Of a DNA stretch of 21,069 nt, positions 15,190 through 21,069 are shown one piece after another. Origin of the DNA: Candidatus Margulisiibacteriota bacterium (GTDB taxonomy: Bacteria; Margulisbacteria; WOR-1; O2-12-FULL-45-9); the NCBI GenBank assembly GCA_030018645.1, contig JASEHX010000012.1:1-21069 (forward strand). The letters are read 5' to 3'. The number at the start of each line of letters is the position of its first letter. Positions within the stretch are counted from its first letter, which is position 1. The translations under genes and the position numbers were made by a program. A model generated the notes under the pieces. It was not told the DNA's origin. It saw nothing but the letters and a program-made list of their open reading frames with translations, and searched no databases.

Positions 15190-16698
15190 ATGTTTCAAGA
15201 CATTCTCGACCCAAAGCGCACCAATACCTGGATCAACCTTCAGAAACTAAACCACCACGCCCAAAAAGATTGGATTAGGAAATATATCCGGGAAATAATC
15301 CAGACCCTCGATAAACTGCCGTCGGAAGAATTGGAATCGTGGAACATTTTGGGCTATATCTGCATTGACAACAACCTTTATCAAGAAGCGGAAAGAATTT
15401 ACGATGAGCTGTTCAAAAAGACGCAAAAGGACCGCGGCAATCTTGGTTTGCCGGCCTATTTCCGCGGCATAGCTCATTTCCTGCAAGGGCGTTTCCAAGA
15501 CGCTTATAATGATTTTAAAATTTCCCGGCAGTCCGATCTGCACGGCAAAAAAACCAATAGCCCCGCCATCCGGGCTTTGGCTTACATGGAAGAACTGGTT
15601 TTCCCTACTCGCGAGATTATCCGCAGTAACCAAGCAAAGCTGGTAAAAGACCTTAATGCCCCGCGTAATCTTGATCGCGTGTTTGGCGCTAACACTTTGC
15701 GCACTATCCATAAGTGGAATTCTGCCAGTCCCCTTTTCTCTCGCGGCATCTCGCAGGGCGGCGGTTATTTTTTAACTTTACGCAATGCTCAAGGCCATAC
15801 TAAGGGAATTGCCATTGACCCGGGTTATGATTTTTATTATATCCTGCGCGACCTTGGTTTGGGCATTACCGACATTGATGCCATCATTATCACCCATGAC
15901 CATGACGACCACACCGAATCGGTGGAAGGCATCTTATCGCTCCTGGCAAAATATAACGATCATAACGAGCAAAAAAAGACAAAGGTCATTGATGTTTTTG
16001 GTTCAGCGGGCGTTTTATTAAAGTTCCATGGTTTGTTGTCGGCCACCGATTTATTTGGCAACAAAGAAATTAATTTTAAACTGCTTGTTCCTGGATCAGA
16101 AATCACCGAAGCCAACGGCCAATCACTCTTGGACAAACACGGCTTTACCCTTTCCGTCAAACCCGCTTATCATACCGAATGCTGGACTAACCAGGAATCA
16201 GCCATTGGGCTGGTCATCCACACCAATATTCCTAATCCCAAGAACGGTGGACATCTGAATATCGGCATTACCGGCGATACCCGTTTTGAATTCGGCTTGG
16301 GACGGGAATATAAGGAAAGCCAGGTCTTGCTGCTTAATATCGGCTCAATTGAAAAAGAGGAAGGGAAGCTTTTACGTCAGCACCTTGGAATGTTGGGATG
16401 CATAAACCTGCTAAAAGAAGCCCGCATTGGAAAGCCGCTGCTGGCAATCCTAACCGAATTTGGCGAGGAATTTTCCGGCAAAAGGGAAACCATCAGCCGT
16501 ATCATTGAAAACTGGGCCCAGCCGATGAGCGGCAGCAAAAATAAAGATTTAAAAGTTATTCCGGCCGATGTTAATTTAGAATTGCGGCTAGAAGATATGC
16601 ACATCCGCGAAACCGACACCAACGTCTTTTTCCCTTATAATTTAATTGAAGTCGATGAGACGGACACCGAGACTTTGAAATATCGGTTTAATGGTTGA
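15190..16698 (+). CDS. TPR plus metallo-beta-lactamase-fold hydrolase fusion
   Basis: The 502-residue protein has two parts. Residues about 30-150 are helical and TPR-like (ESWNILGYICIDNNLYQEAERIYDELF, then AYFRGIAHFLQGRFQDAYNDFK). From about 185 a metallo-beta-lactamase fold begins. The metal motif HDHDDH is at 236-241, with a further His at 328 (AYHTE), Asp at 363 (ITGDTRFE) and His at 398 (RQHLG). A full set of ligands is therefore present and the enzyme should be active, on an unknown substrate. Long inserts after 250 and 300 distinguish it from RNase Z and glyoxalase II. It has no signal peptide, so it is probably cytoplasmic. It starts directly after the stop codon of the outer-membrane gene with no ribosome site, so translation is probably coupled. 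It overlaps convergent murE by 11 bases. Confidence 0.75.
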   Translation: MFQDILDPKRTNTWINLQKLNHHAQKDWIRKYIREIIQTLDKLPSEELESWNILGYICIDNNLYQEAERIYDELFKKTQKDRGNLGLPAYFRGIAHFLQGRFQDAYNDFKISRQSDLHGKKTNSPAIRALAYMEELVFPTREIIRSNQAKLVKDLNAPRNLDRVFGANTLRTIHKWNSASPLFSRGISQGGGYFLTLRNAQGHTKGIAIDPGYDFYYILRDLGLGITDIDAIIITHDHDDHTESVEGILSLLAKYNDHNEQKKTKVIDVFGSAGVLLKFHGLLSATDLFGNKEINFKLLVPGSEITEANGQSLLDKHGFTLSVKPAYHTECWTNQESAIGLVIHTNIPNPKNGGHLNIGITGDTRFEFGLGREYKESQVLLLNIGSIEKEEGKLLRQHLGMLGCINLLKEARIGKPLLAILTEFGEEFSGKRETISRIIENWAQPMSGSKNKDLKVIPADVNLELRLEDMHIRETDTNVFFPYNLIEVDETDTETLKYRFNG

Positions 16699-18103
16699 TT
16701 GCATTTAACCTCTCCCTCACCACTTCCCGATCATCAATCGCCACTCTTTGACCAGCAAAATCTTGATACTTTTCATGCCCACGGCCGGCTATGAGGACAG
16801 TATCCCCCGCTTTAGCCAAACTTAAAGCCTTTTCAATCGCAGTTTTTCGATCAATAATTGGTTCGTACCTTAATTTGACATTTGTCATTTGACATTTGTC
16901 ATTCGAAAATCCGCTAACAATTTCCTCAATGATACCCTGCGGATTTTCGTAGTGCGGATCATCCGTCGTTACAATCACATAGTCGGCCAATTCCGCCGCA
17001 ATCCTACCCATAATCGGCCGCTTGGTCCGATCTCGTTCCCCCGGACAGCCAAAAACCAAGATTAATTTTCCCTTAGTTAATGGCCGATAAGTTTCAAGCA
17101 GTTTTTGCAAGCTATCCGGTGAATGGGCAAAGTCAACGATCACAGCAAAGGGCTGGCCGCAATTAACCCTCTCCCCCCTCCCCGGTACATTTTTCAAGGC
17201 CTCAATCCCTTCTTTGATGGTCCTTTGCGAAATACCCAAAGCTAACCCGCATTGGAAGGCCGCCGCAATATTATATACATTATACATACCAATCAGCGGC
17301 GTCCGCAGTTCGATTGAATTAATTTTTAACATCATCATTTCGGGTTTGACAGCAATGTCGGTGACTTTAGTATCAAATTCATTCTGCCGGGTACTGCGCA
17401 GTTCATGTTTAGCTTGGGTAACCCCGTATGTAATAACTTCTCCCTGTACGGCCTCTACAAAATCTTTGCCATGCGGGTCATCAATATTAATGATAGCAAC
17501 CCCATTGGCAGCAATCTGCCGGAAGAGTTTTAATTTTGTTTTAAGATATTCATCCATATTTTTATGATAATCAAGATGGTCGTGGGTTAAATTGGTAAAA
17601 ACAGCTACCGCAAATTCAATCCCATGTACTCTTTCCTGCGCCAAGGCATGCGACGACACTTCCATGACACAATGTGTAACCCCCTGCTCTACCATCTCCG
17701 CTAACATTCGTTGAAGATTCGAGGATTCAGGAGTAGTTAAGTTAGAGTCTATGGTCCCAATTAACCCAACCTTATAACCGGCTTTCTCTAGGATTGAGCA
17801 GATAAGATAGGCAGTGGTAGTTTTTCCATTGGTGCCGGTTATCCCGATGACTTTTAACTTTCTAGAAGGATAGCCATAAAATTCGCAAGCCAGTTCCGCC
17901 AATGCCAAACGAGCGGATGCAACCTTTTTGAATTCAACGCCGGGCGGCACAGGCACTTCTTTTTCCGCCACAATTAATTTTGCCCCGTTGGCAATGGCTT
18001 GCGGAATAAAATCGGCGCCATCCTGCTTTGCACCCGGAATAGCCACAAAGATGTCGCCTGGTTGCACTTTGCGTGAATCGTAAGTAATGCCGGTGTAATT
18101 CAT
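16688..18103 (-). CDS. murE: UDP-MurNAc-tripeptide synthetase MurE
   Basis: MurE adds the third stem-peptide residue to UDP-MurNAc-L-Ala-D-Glu in peptidoglycan synthesis. The protein is 471 residues. The ATP loop GITGTNGKTTT is at 87-97, MEVSSHAL at 147-154, FTNLTHDHLDYH at 169-180, the carbamylated-lysine region at 188-194, and the C-terminal GRGHEKYQ at 440-447. The amino-acid selection motif at 381-384 is DDPH, not DNPR (diaminopimelate) and not the common lysine forms, so the third residue is uncertain. Residues about 400-411 (SNDKCQMTNVKL) are encoded by a 14-base tandem repeat and look inserted. It starts with an ATGA overlap on the Fem-type gene. No murF, mraY or ftsI is adjacent. Confidence 0.95.
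   Translation of the reverse strand: MNYTGITYDSRKVQPGDIFVAIPGAKQDGADFIPQAIANGAKLIVAEKEVPVPPGVEFKKVASARLALAELACEFYGYPSRKLKVIGITGTNGKTTTAYLICSILEKAGYKVGLIGTIDSNLTTPESSNLQRMLAEMVEQGVTHCVMEVSSHALAQERVHGIEFAVAVFTNLTHDHLDYHKNMDEYLKTKLKLFRQIAANGVAIINIDDPHGKDFVEAVQGEVITYGVTQAKHELRSTRQNEFDTKVTDIAVKPEMMMLKINSIELRTPLIGMYNVYNIAAAFQCGLALGISQRTIKEGIEALKNVPGRGERVNCGQPFAVIVDFAHSPDSLQKLLETYRPLTKGKLILVFGCPGERDRTKRPIMGRIAAELADYVIVTTDDPHYENPQGIIEEIVSGFSNDKCQMTNVKLRYEPIIDRKTAIEKALSLAKAGDTVLIAGRGHEKYQDFAGQRVAIDDREVVRERLNAINH
16873..16905. repeat. Tandem 14-bp repeat (period 7) inside murE
   Basis: ATTTGACATTTGTC occurs twice in perfect tandem at 16873-16886 and 16887-16900, followed by a partial ATTCGAA. Each unit is two near-identical heptamers (ATTTGAC, ATTTGTC). 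The pattern matches the heptamer repeat at 11712-11753. It is read in frame through murE without a stop. Confidence 0.85.
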
Positions 18104-19167
18104 TCCCCTAAAGAATCCTCAATCTTTCCCTTCGTAATTAAACTCCTAAAATTCTGCCAATACTTGAGGCCAAATTCCAGCCCATGGTAAAGCAAAGGAC
18201 TATATGGAAAATCGTACGCACCAATGTATTTTACGGCTTTCCCTTTAAATCCCTTTTTAAACCGGTACACCCCCCACAACGGATGCCCTTCTTTGGGATT
18301 AACCGGTATGCCCCATAAATCATAGGTCTTATAACCTTGTGACTTAGCCCACCTGATGACGTCCCAATGCAAAAGATGGTTGGGCATGACATTGCGGGTT
18401 TCTGAAGCTGATGCGCCATACATATACCAGATTTGCGTGCCAAAGCAGAATATGATTACCGCCGCAATCGGTTTATTATCCAAATAGGCAATAAAATTGG
18501 TCCCCAAACCTTTTTCTAACATGATCTCGCGAATTTTTTGGTAGTAGCGCAAAGGATGAATAATAAAATTATCCCGTTTAGCGGTTTCGAGGTATAATTG
18601 ATAAAATTCGGCTATTCCAGCTTCGCTCTTATCTTCCCGCACCACCACCCCTTTTTTTTCAGCCAAACGGACATTATAGCGTGTCTTTTCCTCAAAGCCT
18701 TTCAATATATGCTCTAATGGGGGACTAATGTCTAAAAGAATTGTCGCGCGCGGCTGGACTTGTTTGGCTGACTTTTCAAAGCCCAATTTATACAGTAAAT
18801 CCAAGATCTCTCTATTATCGTTGTCAACCGGAGGATCAATTTTTAGTGATACGGCATGGTGTTTATCGGCTTCTTTTTCAATAGCCGATAATAAGAAATG
18901 CAGTAATTCACGGTTGGAATATTTTACAATTGGTCCGCGGGGAGCATAGAAAAAAGAATGTTTAAGATAAGGAATTTCCCGTTTTAGAAGGGAAATACCG
19001 GCGATAATTCTTGAGTTGTCTTCAATAGCCAGGCGGACGGGCTGCCAGCCAAACTGGGCTTTTAGCTCACCCCATTCATAGGACTGGAGGACCTGGGGAT
19101 CCGGCTGGCTGGAAGCAAATTGGTTCCAAAGCTCCTTCTCGGCAAAAGTAATTATTTTGGATTTCAT
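18100..19167 (-). CDS. FemAB-family peptidoglycan aminoacyltransferase (FemX-like)
   Basis: Fem enzymes use aminoacyl-tRNA to add bridge amino acids to the stem peptide of a peptidoglycan precursor. The 355-residue protein has the family's two GNAT-like halves. Visible motifs are LQSYEWGELKAQFGW near the N-terminus, FFYAPRGPIV at about 72-81, and FEEKTRYNVRLAEKKGV at about 174-190. The C-terminal half contains IAAVIIFCFGTQIWYMYGAS, PNHLLHWDVIRWAKSQGY and YDLWGIPVN. I chose ATG 19167 because a promoter sits right behind it. An in-frame ATG at 19215 would extend into pabA. It overlaps murE by ATGA, so the two are probably made together. Confidence 0.88.
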   Translation of the reverse strand: MKSKIITFAEKELWNQFASSQPDPQVLQSYEWGELKAQFGWQPVRLAIEDNSRIIAGISLLKREIPYLKHSFFYAPRGPIVKYSNRELLHFLLSAIEKEADKHHAVSLKIDPPVDNDNREILDLLYKLGFEKSAKQVQPRATILLDISPPLEHILKGFEEKTRYNVRLAEKKGVVVREDKSEAGIAEFYQLYLETAKRDNFIIHPLRYYQKIREIMLEKGLGTNFIAYLDNKPIAAVIIFCFGTQIWYMYGASASETRNVMPNHLLHWDVIRWAKSQGYKTYDLWGIPVNPKEGHPLWGVYRFKKGFKGKAVKYIGAYDFPYSPLLYHGLEFGLKYWQNFRSLITKGKIEDSLGE

Positions 19168-19175
19168 GCTATAAT
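19167..19175 (+). promoter_or_regulatory. Extended -10 promoter of pabA
   Basis: TGCTATAAT at 19167-19175 is a perfect extended -10. ATG 19185 follows the hexamer after nine bases and has no Shine-Dalgarno sequence, so the mRNA should be nearly leaderless. It overlaps the divergent promoter within the palindrome at 19165-19187. Confidence 0.6.
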
Positions 19176-19176
19176 T

Positions 19177-19185
19177 ATTATAACA
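19177..19185 (-). promoter_or_regulatory. Extended -10 promoter of the femX-murE operon
   Basis: On the - strand, TGTTATAAT spans 19185-19177: a perfect extended -10. The femX-like ATG at 19167 begins nine bases after the hexamer, so the leader would be only two or three bases. No good -35 is seen at 16-18 bases, which is tolerable for an extended -10. Confidence 0.6.
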
Positions 19186-19748
19186 TGCTTTTACTGATCG
19201 ATAACTATGACTCATTTACTTATAATCTAGCTCAATATCTAGGGGAATTGGGGGAAAATCCTATGGTGATCCGCAATGATAAAATTTCTATCCCCGAAAT
19301 TGAAAAACTAGCTCCAACCCGCATTATGATCTCTCCCGGTCCGGGAAAACCGGCTGATGCGGGTATTTCTTGCAATGTAATCCGCCACTTTGCGGGAAAA
19401 GTTCCTATCCTGGGAGTTTGTCTTGGCCATCAAGCCATCGGTGAAGTTTTTGGCGGAAAAGTGGTCCGAGCTAGAAATCTGATGCACGGCAAAACTTCGC
19501 AAATTCATCACGATGGAAAGACTATTTTTAAAGGATTGCCCAATCCTTTTACTGCCACACGTTATCACTCATTAATTGTTGAAAAAGAAAGTATACCCAA
19601 TTGTCTCGAAATCAGCGCCTATGCCGATAAAGATGAAATAATGGGGCTGCGGCATAAAGAATATAAAATTGAAGGCGTTCAATTCCACCCCGAATCAATT
19701 TTGACGGCGGGGGGAAAGAAACTGCTGGCTAACTTCTTAGCGCTGTAA
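19185..19748 (+). CDS. pabA: Glutamine amidotransferase subunit of anthranilate/aminodeoxychorismate synthase
   Basis: This is the class I glutaminase that supplies ammonia to the chorismate-using partner TrpE (tryptophan) or PabB (folate). The 187-residue protein begins with the family signature LLLIDNYDSFTYNLAQYLGELG. It has the oxyanion segment MISPGPGKP, the catalytic Cys in GVCLGHQAIGEVFGG, and the His-Glu pair in VQFHPESIL, so it looks fully active. Its length is normal. No trpE, pabB or other tryptophan or folate gene is in the window, so it may serve both pathways; trpG is an equally valid name. Its last 20 bases overlap convergent serS. Confidence 0.93.
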   Translation: MLLLIDNYDSFTYNLAQYLGELGENPMVIRNDKISIPEIEKLAPTRIMISPGPGKPADAGISCNVIRHFAGKVPILGVCLGHQAIGEVFGGKVVRARNLMHGKTSQIHHDGKTIFKGLPNPFTATRYHSLIVEKESIPNCLEISAYADKDEIMGLRHKEYKIEGVQFHPESILTAGGKKLLANFLAL

Positions 19749-21006
19749 CTTTGTCCATGTATTTGCGAAGCACTTCTGGAATTACAACTGAACCGTCTTC
19801 CTGTTGGTAATTTTCAAGTATCGCGGCAAAAGTACGCCCCACAGCCAGCCCGGAACCATTTAAGGTATGCAAATATTCGGTCTTGGCCTGAGCCGTCGAT
19901 CGATAACGAATGGCCGCCCGACGGGCTTGAAACGCCTCAAAATTGGAACAGGAAGAAATTTCACGATAGCGGTTTTCCGACGGGAACCAAACTTCAATAT
20001 CATAAGTTTTAGACGAAGAAAAGCCAAGATCGCCCGTGCAAAGCGCCACGATTCGATACGGCAATCCCAGTTTTTCAAGAATGCCGGCGGCGTGGCTGGT
20101 TAATTTTTCCAGTTCTTCGTAAGATTTATCGGGTTCAACAAATTTAACCAATTCAACTTTATTAAATTGGTGCTGGCGGATAATACCTTTTACGTCCTTG
20201 CCGTAAGAGCCGGCTTCGCGGCGAAAGCAGGGCGAATAACAGCAATAATTAATGGGCAGCTGCTTGGCGGACAGGATTTCATCACGATAAAGATTGGTAA
20301 CTGATACTTCTGCCGTGGGAATTAAGTACAACTCGTCATCGCGGCAGCGAAAAAGCTCTTCTTCAAACTTGGGAAGCTGTCCGGTGCCGATCATGCTTTT
20401 AGGATTTACCAAAACGGGAGGAAAAATTTCGGTGTATCCATTTTCCTTGGTATGGGTATCCAGCATGAAGTTAATTAATGCCCGCTCCAGCGCCGCTCCC
20501 AATCCTTTATAGACCACAAAGCGGGAACCGGCAATCTTAGCGGCACGATCAAAATCGAGAATCCCAAGTTGGATTCCCAATTCATCATGCGGTTTTAATT
20601 TGAAGGGATATGATTTTTTTTCTCCCCAGGTCTTAACCTCCAGGTTATCGCGCGTATCAACGCCAACCGGAACTGACATGTGCGGAATATTGGGAATTTC
20701 CAGGATGATGGCATTGGCTTTTTGTTCCAGTTCGCTTTGCCTGGCATCCAACTCTTTGATGCGGCTGGAAATGGATTTTACTTCAGCAATTAAATCATCG
20801 GCCGCTTCTTTTTTTTGTTTTCTCGCGCCAACTTGATCAGATAAAGTGTTGCGCCGGGCTTTTAGTTCATCAACTTCGACGGTTACTTTGCGCCATTCCT
20901 CGTCAACGGTTAAAAAAATATCAACCATTCCTGCATCGGCTTTGCGGTTCTTTAGGCCTTTGCGTATTGCTTCAGGATTATTGCGGATCAATTTTGGATC
21001 AAGCAT
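19729..21006 (-). CDS. serS: Seryl-tRNA synthetase
   Basis: SerRS charges tRNA-Ser with serine. The 425-residue protein has the N-terminal antiparallel coiled coil that grips the tRNA long arm (about residues 30-100, with VDELKARRNTLSDQVGARKQ). The class II catalytic domain follows, with motif 2 FRREAGSYGKDVKGIIRQHQF and motif 3 GSGLAVGRTFAAILENYQ. The length is normal and no residue seems missing. ATG 21006 lies inside the end of cysS on the same strand, with AGGGA about ten bases upstream. Its 3' end overlaps pabA by 20 bases. Confidence 0.97.
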   Translation of the reverse strand: MLDPKLIRNNPEAIRKGLKNRKADAGMVDIFLTVDEEWRKVTVEVDELKARRNTLSDQVGARKQKKEAADDLIAEVKSISSRIKELDARQSELEQKANAIILEIPNIPHMSVPVGVDTRDNLEVKTWGEKKSYPFKLKPHDELGIQLGILDFDRAAKIAGSRFVVYKGLGAALERALINFMLDTHTKENGYTEIFPPVLVNPKSMIGTGQLPKFEEELFRCRDDELYLIPTAEVSVTNLYRDEILSAKQLPINYCCYSPCFRREAGSYGKDVKGIIRQHQFNKVELVKFVEPDKSYEELEKLTSHAAGILEKLGLPYRIVALCTGDLGFSSSKTYDIEVWFPSENRYREISSCSNFEAFQARRAAIRYRSTAQAKTEYLHTLNGSGLAVGRTFAAILENYQQEDGSVVIPEVLRKYMDKVTALRS

Positions 21007-21069
21007 ACTTCGTTCCCTGCGGGGTATCTTCGATTGTAATTCCTAAATCAGCTAATTGTTGTCGAATGC
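20999..21069 (-). CDS. cysS: Cysteinyl-tRNA synthetase, C-terminal end (partial)
   Basis: The open frame entering from the right edge encodes the last 22 residues and stops with TGA at 21001-20999. The peptide QLADLGITIEDTPQGTKYA matches the very conserved CysRS ending (ALGIxLEDTPQGTxW type). It overlaps the serS start by 8 bases, so serS is probably translationally coupled to it. The rest of the gene lies outside the window. Confidence 0.85.
   Translation of the reverse strand, partial: IRQQLADLGITIEDTPQGTKYA

Larger units (their letters stand above)
19165..19187. repeat. 23-bp near-palindrome holding two promoters and two start codons
   Basis: The left arm 19165-19175 reads CATGCTATAAT. 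The right arm 19177-19187 is the reverse complement of CATGTTATAAT, with one central T at 19176, so 10 of 11 arm positions are symmetric. The outer CAT/ATG triplets are the start codons of the divergent femX-like gene and pabA. Confidence 0.9.

Noticed and set aside
15190..16698. TPR-hydrolase as an anti-phage defence effector
   Set aside because: No nucleotide cyclase, sensor, helicase or other defence gene lies nearby. The flanking genes are housekeeping or envelope genes.
18884..18891. GCCGATAA, the sigma-28 -10 motif
   Set aside because: It lies within coding sequence of the femX-like gene with no TAAA element at the right distance and no gene start downstream.
19168..19215. Longer femX-like start at 19215
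   Set aside because: It adds 16 residues without family similarity, runs over the pabA start, and would lie upstream of the promoter found at 19177-19185.

Overview
The window is gene-dense bacterial DNA. It has no tRNA, rRNA, CRISPR array or recognisable insertion sequence, and no gene-free stretch longer than about 82 bases. I place it in an uncultured or little-studied diderm bacterium. A PorV/UPF0164-type outer-membrane protein implies an outer membrane, the flagellar export genes are divergent, and the gene order matches no model organism I know. A candidate phylum such as Margulisbacteria/WOR-1 or a relative of Elusimicrobia is possible, but this is a guess from protein style, not a phylogeny.

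Layout. (1) 65-9342, + strand: a flagellar operon in the order fliK, a short hook/rod protein, fliM, fliN, fliO, fliP, fliQ, fliR, flhB, flhA, a 69-residue unknown, and a short FliA-like sigma factor. It encodes the whole membrane export gate, part of the C-ring switch, the hook-length regulator and probably the late-gene sigma factor. Most junctions overlap or are a few bases apart. (2) 9424-11489, + strand: a SAM methyltransferase, then panD and hisG joined by an ATGA overlap. (3) 13958-11479, - strand: a Yip1-family membrane protein, an AMP-forming acyl ligase and a dedicated acyl carrier protein. (4) 14041-16698, + strand: the PorV-like outer-membrane protein followed with no gap by a TPR plus metallo-beta-lactamase fusion. 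(5) 19167-16688, - strand: a FemAB-family transferase coupled to murE. (6) 19185-19748, + strand: the glutaminase subunit pabA/trpG. (7) 21069-19729, - strand: the end of cysS overlapping the start of serS.

Regulation is the most striking theme. Transcription units that start inside the window repeatedly carry an extended -10 box (TGn plus a TATAAT-like hexamer) a few bases before the start codon, so several mRNAs should be leaderless or nearly so. At femX/pabA the two extended -10 boxes and both start codons form one 23-bp near-palindrome, which implies mutually exclusive promoters. Genes inside operons tend to use strong Shine-Dalgarno sites or stop/start overlaps. Three convergent pairs overlap at their stop ends, leaving no room for intergenic terminators.

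Other oddities are period-7 repeats read in frame within murE and the acyl carrier protein gene, a FliM without the CheY-binding helix but with a proline-rich acidic tail, and a MurE whose substrate motif (DDPH) is neither the usual diaminopimelate nor the usual lysine form and which is coupled to a Fem transferase. All assignments rest on reading the sequence; no database search was possible.
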